A stretch of 64,000 nucleotides of DNA from Bacteroidaceae bacterium (GCA_017529865.1 JAFXNA010000050.1:41654-105653); one strand, 5' to 3'; counted from the stretch's first letter, positions 9,267 through 17,374 are shown. Made by a program: numbers and translations. Notes: generated by a model not told the origin, from the sequence alone.

Positions 9267-10307
9267 ATGAGACGATTCGTAAATATATTGATGGTGGTGA
9301 TGGTGGCAGTGATACTTGCCTCCTGTTCTGCCAATCCGGATGTGCCAAAGCGGAGACATCCTAAGCGTCCGATGCTGGTACCTGCTGCCAGTGGTAACCC
9401 ATACGAGGTGATGGTGGTGACCGAAGACTCGATGTGGAACGGTTATGCAGGCAAGGCGTTGCGAGTGGTGCTGAACAAGGATGTGCCGATGTTGCCCCAG
9501 CGTGAACCGATGTTTCATGTGAGTCGTATTGCTCCCTCACAATTCAATCGCATCACCAACATCTTCCGCAATATCATCATCCTGCAGACCAGCGAATACA
9601 CGACGAAACCGAAAATCAGTATGGAACGTGACGTGCATTCGTCGCCTCAGTTGGTGATGACCATCCAAGGACCATCTTCGAATGAACTCTCTGCCTTTAT
9701 TACCGAGCAGACTCGCGCCATCATCCAGAATCTGACGGCTGAAGAAATCAACCGCAATGCGATACTTCTGGAAGATGACTACAATATTGCATTCTACAAG
9801 AAGTGTAAGGAAATGTTCGGCTGTGAACTGTGTATTCCGCAGGACTTGCTGAAGATGAAGGAGGGTAAGGATTTTCTGTGGGCATCGAACGATGGACTGT
9901 CGACCATTCAGAATATTGTGATCTACAGCTATCCGTATGTGTCGGAGAAAGTGTTTACGCATGACAATTTCATCAAGTTGCGCGATAAGTTCATGAAGGA
10001 GAACATCCCCGGTGAGCTGCCAGAACAGTATATGACCACCAATCACGACTATGTGGAGACTACCGCCAAATCTATCATGGGACGTTATGTGATGGAAGCT
10101 CGTGGTTTCTGGGAAATGAAGAACGACATGATGGGTGGACCGTTCGTCTCTCATTCGTCGGTTGATACAGTCAATAATCGTGTCATTGTGGTGGAAGGAT
10201 TTGTGTATGCACCCGAAAAGATGAAACGTACGATGATACGTAGACTTGAAGCGGCATTATATACGTTAAGATTGCCGGAAGGGAAGAGAAAAAAGGCAAA
10301 AATGTAA
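9267..10307 (+). CDS. DUF4837 lipoprotein
   Basis: 346 residues. A lipoprotein signal ends in LASC (Cys19 from this start), so the mature protein should be lipid-anchored in the envelope. The body matches the DUF4837 family of Bacteroidetes, with landmarks SGNPYEVMVV, RIAPSQFNRITNIFRNI and FWEMKNDMMGGPFVSH. The function of the family is not known to me; no catalytic motif stands out. The ATG at 9267 is preferred to a TTG six bases upstream. It lies between rlmN and pdxA in the same run. Confidence 0.85.
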   Translation: MRRFVNILMVVMVAVILASCSANPDVPKRRHPKRPMLVPAASGNPYEVMVVTEDSMWNGYAGKALRVVLNKDVPMLPQREPMFHVSRIAPSQFNRITNIFRNIIILQTSEYTTKPKISMERDVHSSPQLVMTIQGPSSNELSAFITEQTRAIIQNLTAEEINRNAILLEDDYNIAFYKKCKEMFGCELCIPQDLLKMKEGKDFLWASNDGLSTIQNIVIYSYPYVSEKVFTHDNFIKLRDKFMKENIPGELPEQYMTTNHDYVETTAKSIMGRYVMEARGFWEMKNDMMGGPFVSHSSVDTVNNRVIVVEGFVYAPEKMKRTMIRRLEAALYTLRLPEGKRKKAKM

Positions 10308-10363
10308 AAATTATAAAATGTAAAAACCATATTAGTAAATGGTAAATGGTTAAATGGTAAATG
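10300..10363 (+). repeat. aaaatgtaa / taaatggt tandem repeats
   Basis: The repeat begins at the stop codon of the DUF4837 gene, continues as aaaatgtaaaa units and changes to aaatggt units. An in-frame ATG at 10354 falls inside the repeat and would add four residues to PdxA if used. Confidence 0.75.
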
Positions 10364-10365
10364 AG

Positions 10366-11478
10366 ATGAGAAAGATAAAAGTAGGAATCACACATGGGGA
10401 TATCAACGGAGTAGGATATGAGATTATCCTGAAAACGTTTGAGAATCCTGAAATGCTGGAATTGTGTACTCCGATTGTATATGGCTCTCCAAAGACTGCG
10501 ACGTATCATCGTAAGTCGTTTGAGTGTGCCACCAATTTTATTGTGAAGAACAGTGCACGCGATGCAGATGACAACTCGCTGAATATCGTCAATTGCTTTG
10601 GAGAAGAGGAAATCAAGATTGATTTCGGTAAATCGACACCTGAAGCAGGACGTGCCGCATTGATTTCTCTTGAGCATGCTTTGGAAGATTATCGCAAAGG
10701 TGATATCGATGTGTTGGTGACTGCGCCTATCAACAAGAACAATATCCAATCGGATAGTTTCCATTTTCCCGGGCACACGGAATATATCGAAGAAAAAGTG
10801 GGAGATGGCAATAAGGCCCTGATGATTCTGATGAACGACACCTTGAGAGTCGCTCTTGCTACCACACATATTCCAATCAGTATGGTTGCAGAATCGATTA
10901 ACAAGCAAGTAATTGAAGAGAAGTTACGCATCTTGGACCGCACGCTCAAACGTGATTTTCTGATTGACAATCCACGTATTGCTGTCTTGGCACTTAATCC
11001 TCATTGTGGTGATGGAGGAGTGATCGGAACAGAGGAACGTGACATCATCACACCGACCATCGATGCGCTGTTTGAAGATGGAATCAAGTGTTTCGGCCCA
11101 TACGCGGCTGACGGCTTCTTCGGTTCAGGAAACTATACCCATTTCGATGCCATTCTTGCTATGTATCACGATCAGGGACTGGCACCCTTCAAGGCATTAG
11201 CGATGGACGACGGGGTGAACTTCACAGCAGGTCTGCCCATTGTACGCACTTCGCCCGATCATGGTACAGCATACGATATTGCAGGACAAGGAGTTGCGAG
11301 CGAGGATTCGTTCCGCAAAGCAATCTATACAGCCATTGATATTGTTCGTAATCGTCGTACATACGATTCTGCTCATGCTCATCCTTTGAAGAAGCAGTAT
11401 TATGAAAAGAAGGATGATAGCGACAAGCTGAAACTCGATCAGGTGACTGACGATAATGATATGGGAATGGAATTGTAG
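10366..11478 (+). CDS. pdxA: 4-hydroxythreonine-4-phosphate dehydrogenase
   Basis: 370 residues. It oxidises 4-phosphohydroxy-L-threonine in the DXP-dependent route to pyridoxal phosphate. Family motifs are VGITHGDINGVGYE at the N-terminus, TAPINK, the metal and substrate block FPGHTEYI, and LAMYHDQGLAPFK near the C-terminus, with RTSPDHGTAYDIAGQG. The start at 10366 (MRKIKVG) is favoured because the earlier ATG at 10354 is repeat-derived. An acidic and lysine-rich tail of about 30 residues follows the conserved domain. Six bases separate it from the next gene. Confidence 0.95.
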   Translation: MRKIKVGITHGDINGVGYEIILKTFENPEMLELCTPIVYGSPKTATYHRKSFECATNFIVKNSARDADDNSLNIVNCFGEEEIKIDFGKSTPEAGRAALISLEHALEDYRKGDIDVLVTAPINKNNIQSDSFHFPGHTEYIEEKVGDGNKALMILMNDTLRVALATTHIPISMVAESINKQVIEEKLRILDRTLKRDFLIDNPRIAVLALNPHCGDGGVIGTEERDIITPTIDALFEDGIKCFGPYAADGFFGSGNYTHFDAILAMYHDQGLAPFKALAMDDGVNFTAGLPIVRTSPDHGTAYDIAGQGVASEDSFRKAIYTAIDIVRNRRTYDSAHAHPLKKQYYEKKDDSDKLKLDQVTDDNDMGMEL

Positions 11479-11484
11479 GAGAAA

Positions 11485-12531
11485 GTGAAGAATAAGACTC
11501 GAAACATATTTTTTCTCTTTGGTATCGTAGCCATCATCATCATGATTCTGACGTTCAAGGTCAGTTTCGTGGAGATGTGGAATCATGTCCGTCATGCAGG
11601 ATACTGGATATTTGCAGTGTTGGGCATGTGGGTCTTGTTGTATTTCATGAATGCCTGGACTTGGCGCATCATCATCAAGGGAAGCGGTGATTGTCCGGTT
11701 CCCTTCTGGAAGCTCTATAAGATTACCATCACGGGGTTTGCGCTGAACTACGCGACTCCAGCCGGATTGATGGGTGGCGAACCCTACAAGATTATGGAAC
11801 TGACTCCATACGTAGGTCGCGAACGTGCAACATCATCGGTGTTGCTGTTTGCTATGACACATATCTTCGCCCATTTCTGGTATTGGCTCACTGCAGTTGT
11901 TCTCTATGTGCTTTTCGTACCGATTGATACACGTATGGCTATCATCCTGCCTCTCATTGCACTTTTTGCATTGGGTGGCATTTATTTGTTTGTAAGAGGT
12001 TATAAACGAGGGATGGTCGTGGGTATCATCAAGTTCCTGAGTAAGCTGCCTGGTTGCAAGAACTGGGGAAAACGCTTTTTAGAGGCACATGAAGAAGAAC
12101 TGCGAAACATAGACAGTCAGATTGCTCAGTTGCAAGGCCAGAACAAGCGGAGTTTCTATGGCTCTTTCTGTCTGGAATATGTAGGTCGGGCGTTGCAGTC
12201 GTTCGAAATCTTCTTTATGTTACGTTTGGTGAACGTACAGGGAACGATGCCACAGTTGTTTATGTATTCGTTTATCATCCTTGCATTTACCTCATTGTTC
12301 GCCAACCTGCTGTTCTTCATGCCATTACAGTTGGGCGGACGTGAGGGCGGTTTTGCAATGTCGACCGTTCAGATGAAGATGACAGGTGCTGCAGGAGTGT
12401 TATTGACGTTGAAGGAAGCTATGACGATAGCCGTATTCATCTCTATCATCTGCAGATTGCGAGAGTTGATATGGACATGTATCGGAATGCTGTTGATGAA
12501 GGTGGGGACGAAAGTGAAGAGTGAAAAGTGA
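11485..12531 (+). CDS. Flippase-like integral membrane protein (UPF0104 / LPG-synthase membrane domain)
   Basis: 348 residues with about seven or eight membrane helices. It belongs to the family that includes the membrane domain of lysyl-phosphatidylglycerol synthase; the hallmark block is FALNYATPAGLMGGEPYK. Members are implicated in lipid or glycolipid translocation. The start is GTG, preceded by AGGAG four bases away, an unusually good ribosome-binding site here. The last residues (VKSEK, stop) are encoded by the gtgaagagtgaaaa repeat. It sits directly upstream of the inositol-lipid genes, so moving the finished lipid across the inner membrane is a plausible but unproven job. Confidence 0.8.
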   Translation: MKNKTRNIFFLFGIVAIIIMILTFKVSFVEMWNHVRHAGYWIFAVLGMWVLLYFMNAWTWRIIIKGSGDCPVPFWKLYKITITGFALNYATPAGLMGGEPYKIMELTPYVGRERATSSVLLFAMTHIFAHFWYWLTAVVLYVLFVPIDTRMAIILPLIALFALGGIYLFVRGYKRGMVVGIIKFLSKLPGCKNWGKRFLEAHEEELRNIDSQIAQLQGQNKRSFYGSFCLEYVGRALQSFEIFFMLRLVNVQGTMPQLFMYSFIILAFTSLFANLLFFMPLQLGGREGGFAMSTVQMKMTGAAGVLLTLKEAMTIAVFISIICRLRELIWTCIGMLLMKVGTKVKSEK

Positions 12532-12542
12532 AAAATGAAGGA
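12511..12542 (+). repeat. gtgaagagtgaaaa tandem repeat at a gene junction
   Basis: Units of gtgaaaa / gtgaaga span the 3' end of the flippase-like gene, supply its TGA stop and form the leader of the nucleotidyltransferase. Confidence 0.75.
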
Positions 12543-13241
12543 ATGAAATATGGGATATTAGCAGCAGGAGAAGGGTCAAGATTGGCTCAAGAGGGAATCG
12601 AGCTTCCCAAGCCTTTAGTGACACTGAATGGTGAGGCGATGATAGATCGTCTCATTCGCATCTTCTGTGCTAATGATGCCGATGAGATTGTCATTATCAC
12701 GAATGACCTGACACCTCTTACCCAACAACATATCCGACAGTTGCAACAAAAGGATTCGCGTATCCAACTTATCGTTAAAACCACACCCAGTTCAATGCAT
12801 AGTTTCTACGAACTGCATGCTGCGTTGGGAACAGGTAAGTTCTGTCTGACGACCGTCGATACGATATTTCGCGAAGATGAGTTCCAGGAGTACATACGCA
12901 TGTTCAAGGAGATGGAGGGAGATGGTCTGCTGGCTGTGACTGATTTTGTGGACGATGAAAAACCTTTGTATATCGCTGCTGATGAGCAGATGCAGATTAC
13001 AGGGTTTTATGATGAACCGCGTGAGGATACAAACTATATCTCCGGCGGGATTTATGGTTTGACCGATACGGCATTTTCTACCCTCGAACGATGTATCAAT
13101 GAAGGAATGTCGCGCATGCGTAATTTCCAGCGTCAGATGGTCTGTGACGGGTTGAAACTGCAAGCCTATCGGTTTACGAAGATACTCGATGTGGACCATG
13201 CGGCCGATATCAAAAAGGCGGAGGACTTTCTGAAAAAGTGA
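12543..13241 (+). CDS. Sugar-phosphate-type nucleotidyltransferase, candidate inositol-phosphate cytidylyltransferase
   Basis: 232 residues with a single NTP-transferase fold. The pyrophosphorylase signature LAAGEGSRL is followed by LPKPLVTLNGEAMIDRLI, and TTVDTIF carries the likely metal-binding Asp. Such enzymes join NTP to a phosphorylated sugar or polyol. The two-step logic of cytidylyltransferase plus CDP-alcohol transferase is known from di-myo-inositol-phosphate synthesis. With a CDP-alcohol transferase and inositol-phosphate synthase nearby, CTP plus inositol phosphate giving CDP-inositol is the best guess. Specificity cannot be read from the sequence. The GTG at 12528 is a weaker alternative start inside the repeat. 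Confidence 0.75.
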   Translation: MKYGILAAGEGSRLAQEGIELPKPLVTLNGEAMIDRLIRIFCANDADEIVIITNDLTPLTQQHIRQLQQKDSRIQLIVKTTPSSMHSFYELHAALGTGKFCLTTVDTIFREDEFQEYIRMFKEMEGDGLLAVTDFVDDEKPLYIAADEQMQITGFYDEPREDTNYISGGIYGLTDTAFSTLERCINEGMSRMRNFQRQMVCDGLKLQAYRFTKILDVDHAADIKKAEDFLKK

Positions 13242-13272
13242 AGAGTGAAAAGTGAAGAGTGAAAAGTGAAAA
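13236..13272 (+). repeat. gtgaagagtgaaaa tandem repeat
   Basis: Four or five units of gtgaaga/gtgaaaa begin at the stop of the nucleotidyltransferase and end at the next ATG. It is the same family as 12511-12542 and the in-gene copy at 15791-15838. Confidence 0.8.
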
Positions 13273-14142
13273 ATGAAAAGTATCGTCGGAATCTATAGAG
13301 CCAGTCAGTTTTCTCCGAATATGGAGGACAGCGATGCAGCCATCCTGAATGCTGTAGCCGACCGATTGCGTCAGTCAGGGTATGAGGTGACATGTGTGCG
13401 TGAAGAGCGACTTGTCAAGACCGATGTGGAAGCTGCTGATGTCGTTCTCACAATGGGACGATTGACGAGTACAATAAACCTCCTGCAAGAGGTAGAATCC
13501 GAAAGGGTGAAGGTCATCAATTCCCCTATCGCAATTCGCCATTGCGAACGGAAGCGATTCACGCAGATACTGATGGACGAAGATGTGCCATTTGCTCAGA
13601 GTCGAGTGTTCCAATCGTCCGACAACATTACATGGGACTTGTTCCCGTGTTGGTTGAAAAAAGGGGAGGGGTATGCCGAAGTGGCCGAAGATGTAGTTTA
13701 TGTACGGAATGCAGATGAATTGGCGGTTCAGGTCGATCGTATGCGCCGACGAGGCATCGCTACGTTAGTGGTATCGCAACACTTGGAAGGAGACCTCATC
13801 AAGTTCTATGGAGTAGCCCCTCTCTGTCCTACGGACATCTCCCCCGAGGGGGAGGTTGGAAAAGGAGCTGGGTTCTTCTCGTGGAGTTATGCATCCGATA
13901 GACCTGACAAGTTTGGCAACAACCCCACCAACCATCAGACACAAGGGTACCGTTTCTCAGAGCAAGCGCTACAAGAAATCAGCAACCACGCAGCTACCGT
14001 GATAGGTTTGGATGTGTACGGAGGCGATTGTGTGGTCAGTGACAATGGAACGATTCAATTGATAGATATAAATGATTGGCCAAGTTTCTCTCGGTGTAGG
14101 GAACAGGCGGCCGAAAAGATTATCAGGTTAATAGGTTATTAG
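13273..14142 (+). CDS. ATP-grasp-like protein in the inositol-lipid locus
   Basis: 289 residues resembling RimK-like or inositol-phosphate-kinase-like ATP-grasp proteins. VINSPIAIRHCERKRFTQIL (about 81-100) matches the N-P-x-x-I-x-x-C/K helix, followed by VPFAQSRVF. LKKGEGYAEV (about 128-137) is the likely lysine and glycine-loop region. IGLDVYGGDCVV and LIDINDWPSFS (about 244-273) give the metal-binding Asp and Asn. A ligase or kinase acting on an inositol-containing intermediate is possible; no experiment known to me fixes its role. Residues about 182-199 come from a GC-rich palindromic repeat, an apparent in-frame insertion. Confidence 0.65.
   Translation: MKSIVGIYRASQFSPNMEDSDAAILNAVADRLRQSGYEVTCVREERLVKTDVEAADVVLTMGRLTSTINLLQEVESERVKVINSPIAIRHCERKRFTQILMDEDVPFAQSRVFQSSDNITWDLFPCWLKKGEGYAEVAEDVVYVRNADELAVQVDRMRRRGIATLVVSQHLEGDLIKFYGVAPLCPTDISPEGEVGKGAGFFSWSYASDRPDKFGNNPTNHQTQGYRFSEQALQEISNHAATVIGLDVYGGDCVVSDNGTIQLIDINDWPSFSRCREQAAEKIIRLIGY
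13816..13869 (+). repeat. GC-rich palindromic repeat inside the ATP-grasp gene
   Basis: The core cccctctctg...atctcccccgagggggagg contains a CTCCCCC/GGGGGAG inverted repeat. It matches the element in the amylase gene (26997-27078) and is read in the same frame there, giving I-S-P-x-G in both proteins. Confidence 0.8.
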
Positions 14143-14202
14143 GTTATATGGTTATTAGACCTCAAGACCTCAAAACCTCAAGACCTCAAGACCTCAAAAC
14201 CA
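14126..14202 (+). repeat. ggttatta and gacctcaa tandem repeats
   Basis: Units of ggttattag, which supply the stop of the ATP-grasp gene, are followed by six units of the octamer gacctcaa/aacctcaa. An ATG at 14148 opens an in-frame 22-codon extension made only of this repeat; it is not counted as coding here. Confidence 0.85.
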
Positions 14203-14213
14203 TAAAAAGTAAA

Positions 14214-15167
14214 ATGACAAATAAAGAAAAACTGCAATCCACCCTTAAGTCAAACGATATTGAGGAGTGGCTTGACTTAAAGATTGTGCGCCCCATAGGT
14301 TACTGGTGGACGTTGCTGTTTCTTAAACTGAATGTGCATCCTAATACGGTCACGGTGTTGTCCATGATTATAGGAGGTGCAGCGGGTTTCTTCTTGGTGA
14401 AGCGAGCCGATACAACCGAGGGTCTGATCTACAACATCATTGGAATCCTGCTGATCATGTGGGCCAATATTTACGACAGCACCGATGGACAACTGGCACG
14501 ACTCACGGGCAAGAAGACACGTTTGGGACGTATTCTCGATGGAGCAGCTGGCGATATATGGTTCATCTCCATCTATTTCGGGCTGGCCATCCGTCTCTGC
14601 GACCAGACTATTCCGTTCACCGACATGAAGTGGGGATGGATATCATTTGCCCTTATGGCTACATCTGGATTCCTCTGTCATGCCCGTCAGTGTAACCTTG
14701 CTGACTACTACCGTCAGGCACACCTCTTCTTCCAGAAGGGAGCAGCCAACAGCGAGTTAGACAACTACAAGCAGCAGAAAGCCCTGTACGATGAGGCGAA
14801 ATGGAGTGATGACTTCATTTGGAAGTTCTTCCTGCTTACATACGTGCGCTACACTAAGATACAGGAAGCACAGACACCGGAGTTCCAGCGTCTCATGGCG
14901 GCAGTCAAGTCCAACTATCAGACAGAGATACCGCAGGCTCTCCGTGACGACTTCCGTGCTCACAGCCTGTCGCTTATCAAGTACGTCAATATGCTGTCGT
15001 TCAACACACGTGCTATCGTGCTCTATGTCACCTGTCTCATCGACATGCCGTACCTCTATCCGCTTTTCGAGATGACCGTACTCATGAGCATGTTCTTCTA
15101 TATGCGCCATTCACACGAGCAGTTCTGTAAGCAATTGAGGCAAAATGTTGAAAAAGGAAAATATTAA
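14214..15167 (+). CDS. CDP-alcohol phosphatidyltransferase, candidate phosphatidylinositol-forming enzyme
   Basis: 317 residues, multi-pass inner-membrane protein. The family motif D-x2-D-G-x2-A-R-x8-G-x3-D is present (Asp88, Asp91, Gly92, Ala95, Arg96, Gly105, Asp109). The last Asp comes five residues after Asp109 (Asp114) instead of the usual four. It transfers a phospho-alcohol between a CDP carrier and a hydroxyl. Next to a cytidylyltransferase and inositol-phosphate synthase, CDP-inositol plus diacylglycerol is a reasonable reaction. A long loop of about 100 residues rich in K, Q and E follows the motif. The true start is MTNKEK, after the repeat; the 3' end overlaps the HAD gene by 23 bases. 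Confidence 0.82.
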   Translation: MTNKEKLQSTLKSNDIEEWLDLKIVRPIGYWWTLLFLKLNVHPNTVTVLSMIIGGAAGFFLVKRADTTEGLIYNIIGILLIMWANIYDSTDGQLARLTGKKTRLGRILDGAAGDIWFISIYFGLAIRLCDQTIPFTDMKWGWISFALMATSGFLCHARQCNLADYYRQAHLFFQKGAANSELDNYKQQKALYDEAKWSDDFIWKFFLLTYVRYTKIQEAQTPEFQRLMAAVKSNYQTEIPQALRDDFRAHSLSLIKYVNMLSFNTRAIVLYVTCLIDMPYLYPLFEMTVLMSMFFYMRHSHEQFCKQLRQNVEKGKY

Positions 15168-15900
15168 GGGCATCATCTTCGACTACGGAGGAACGCTCGA
15201 CACGAATGGGGTACACTGGTCTGAGGTGATATGGGAGATGTATCAGAAAGAGCAGATAGCCGTCACTCGTGAACAGTTCCGTGAGAGCTATGTGTATGCC
15301 GAGCGCGAGTTGGCCCGACAGCCGCTCATCCGCCCCGAGCATACCTTCATGGATGTGTTGCGAACCAAGATCGACATCGAGACCCTCTATCTGATGGAAC
15401 ATGAGATGTGGCATGTCGGCGAACTGACCCGTCGTACGTGTACCGAACACGTCACCCTTCGTTGCTACCAACGCGCCGTAGAGGTGTTGAATGTCAGTCG
15501 TGAGGTGTTGAAGGCAATAGCCGCTCAATATCCGATAGTGTTGGTGAGCAACTTTTATGGGAATATTCACACCGTTCTTCAGGACTTCCGATTAGAGTAT
15601 TTCCAGGATGTGATAGAGTCGTCGGTAGTGGGGGTGCGTAAACCCGATCCCGCCATTTTCCGCTTGGGTGTAGAAGCACTTCGATTACGCCCCGAAGAGA
15701 CGGTGGTAGTTGGCGATTCGTTCACCAAAGATATCGTACCAGCCCACCAGATAGGATGCCAAACCATTTGGCTGTGTGGACAAGGGTGGGAGAGCGATGA
15801 GCGTGAAGAGTGGAGCGTGAAGCGTGAAGAGAGTGATGTATCACTGCCGTCACAGATTCTGACAGACATCTCGGAATTACCGGAATACGTACTTAAATAG
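15145..15900 (+). CDS. HAD-superfamily phosphatase
   Basis: 251 residues. Motif I is IFDYGGTLDT with nucleophile Asp13; the second Asp of the usual D-x-D is Gly15, a variant found in some HAD hydrolases. Motif II is VSNFYG, motif III is the Lys of VRKPDP and motif IV is VVGDSFTKDI. A helical cap lies between motifs I and II. In this locus it could dephosphorylate an inositol phosphate or a phosphorylated inositol lipid. Residues about 216-231 (including EREEWSVKREES) are encoded by a gtgaagagtg-type repeat near the C-terminus. It overlaps the upstream transferase by 23 bases, so the two are surely co-translated. Confidence 0.8.
   Translation: MLKKENIKGIIFDYGGTLDTNGVHWSEVIWEMYQKEQIAVTREQFRESYVYAERELARQPLIRPEHTFMDVLRTKIDIETLYLMEHEMWHVGELTRRTCTEHVTLRCYQRAVEVLNVSREVLKAIAAQYPIVLVSNFYGNIHTVLQDFRLEYFQDVIESSVVGVRKPDPAIFRLGVEALRLRPEETVVVGDSFTKDIVPAHQIGCQTIWLCGQGWESDEREEWSVKREESDVSLPSQILTDISELPEYVLK
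15791..15838 (+). repeat. gcgtgaagagtg-type repeat inside the HAD gene
   Basis: Repeated units gagcgtgaagagtg and gcgtgaagagag are read in frame. They resemble the junction repeats at 12511 and 13236, with C for A substitutions. Confidence 0.75.
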
Positions 15901-15950
15901 TGTGAAAGTAGTTAAGAAAGGTCAAAAGAATGAACATTTATGGTGTCATA

Positions 15951-15982
15951 TTTGATAATCAATCATAAAAAGTGTATCTTTG
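15951..15982 (+). promoter_or_regulatory. Promoter of the inositol-phosphate synthase gene
   Basis: TTTG (15951-15954), a 20-base spacer and TATCTTTG (15975-15982) match the Bacteroidetes promoter pattern. The start codon is 27 bases beyond. It separates synthase expression from the upstream operon. Confidence 0.85.
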
Positions 15983-16009
15983 CAAGAAATTTGAAAATAA
16001 AGAATAAAA

Positions 16010-17317
16010 ATGGCAAACCAAACGGTAAAACCAGCTGAAGGTAAATTGGGCATCATGGTCGTCGGACTTGGTGCCGTCACCTCTACATTCATGACAGGCG
16101 TACTCATGGTACGCAAGGGGTTGTCGAAACCTGTCGGTTCAATGATTGAGTACGACAAAATCCGTGTAGGAAAGGGTGCGGACAAACGCTATCTGCCGTA
16201 CAGGGAAATCGTACCCATCGCCGAACTGAAGGATATCGTCTTCGGGGCGTGGGATGTCTATCCTGCTGATGCATACCGTAGTGCGATGTATGCAGAGGTG
16301 CTCAAAGAGAAGGACATTGAACCTGTGAAAGATGAGCTCATGCAAATCGTTCCGATGAAGGCTGCATTCGACAAGAACTATGCGAAACGTCTCGACGGAG
16401 ATAACGTGATGACGGGGAAGACCCGTTGGGAGATGGTTGAGCAACTGCGTGATGACATCCGGACTTTCAAACAGGCGAACGGCTGTTCGCGTATCGTGGT
16501 GGCATGGGCTGCATCGACTGAGATCTATGTGCCGTACTACGAACCTGTACACGGAACCCTTGCTGCGCTTGAAGCTGCGATGAAGGTTGACGATAAGGAG
16601 CATATCGCGCCTTCGATGTGCTACGCCTACGCTGCGCTGACTGAAGGTGCTCCGTTCATCATGGGTGCTCCGAACACTACGGTCGATATTCCTGCTATGT
16701 GGGAACTGGCTGAGAAGACGAGGATGCCTATCGCCGGTAAGGACTTCAAGACGGGTCAGACGTTGGTGAAGAGCGGCTTCGCTCCGATTATCGGCACTCG
16801 TTGTCTGGGACTGAGCGGTTGGTTCTCCACCAATATCTTAGGGAACCGAGACGGTCTGGTACTCGACGAACCTGCAAACTTCCATACGAAGGAAGTCAGC
16901 AAGTTGTCTACGTTGGAGTCGATTCTTGTTCCGGAAAAACAGCCTGACCTCTACACGGACTATTATCACAAGGTGCGTATCAACTACTATCCTCCTCGCA
17001 ATGATAATAAGGAAGGATGGGACAATAACGACATCTTCGGATGGATGGGTTACCCGATGCAAATCAAAATCAATTTCCTGTGTCGTGACTCTATTCTTGC
17101 AGCTCCGTTGTTGCTCGACCTGTGTTTGCTGAGCGACCTTGCTGCCCGTGCCGGACGATATGGTATTCAGCGATTCCTCAGTTTTTATCTGAAGAGTCCG
17201 ATGCATGACTTTACTAAAGATGAGGTGCCTGTCAACCATTTGTTCCAGCAGTATGTTATGTTGAAGAATGCAATACGTGAGATGGGTGGTTACGAGGCTG
17301 ATGAGGAGGTGGATTAA
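16010..17317 (+). CDS. ino1: myo-Inositol-1-phosphate synthase
   Basis: 435 residues. It converts glucose-6-phosphate to inositol phosphate through an NAD-dependent oxidation-aldol-reduction cycle in the cytoplasm. The N-terminal nucleotide loop is VVGLGAVTSTFMTG. The synthase blocks include GKDFKTGQTLVKS, STNILGNRDGLVL, RINYYPPRNDNKEGWDN and FGWMGYPMQIKINFLC. Length and motifs fit the bacterial type reported from Bacteroides. It supplies the head group for the genes just upstream but has its own promoter. The next gene starts 57 bases downstream after repeat sequence. Confidence 0.95.
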   Translation: MANQTVKPAEGKLGIMVVGLGAVTSTFMTGVLMVRKGLSKPVGSMIEYDKIRVGKGADKRYLPYREIVPIAELKDIVFGAWDVYPADAYRSAMYAEVLKEKDIEPVKDELMQIVPMKAAFDKNYAKRLDGDNVMTGKTRWEMVEQLRDDIRTFKQANGCSRIVVAWAASTEIYVPYYEPVHGTLAALEAAMKVDDKEHIAPSMCYAYAALTEGAPFIMGAPNTTVDIPAMWELAEKTRMPIAGKDFKTGQTLVKSGFAPIIGTRCLGLSGWFSTNILGNRDGLVLDEPANFHTKEVSKLSTLESILVPEKQPDLYTDYYHKVRINYYPPRNDNKEGWDNNDIFGWMGYPMQIKINFLCRDSILAAPLLLDLCLLSDLAARAGRYGIQRFLSFYLKSPMHDFTKDEVPVNHLFQQYVMLKNAIREMGGYEADEEVD

Positions 17318-17318
17318 G

Positions 17319-17374
17319 TAAAGTTTATAGTTGATAGTTTAAAGTTGAAAGTCAGTTGAAAGATAATAGGTTGA
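17319..17374 (+). repeat. agttgatagtttaaagttgaaag tandem repeat
   Basis: Units of gttgatagttt/gttgaaagt fill the gap after inositol-phosphate synthase. Same family as 9135-9190 and the in-gene copy at 6041-6071. Confidence 0.75.
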
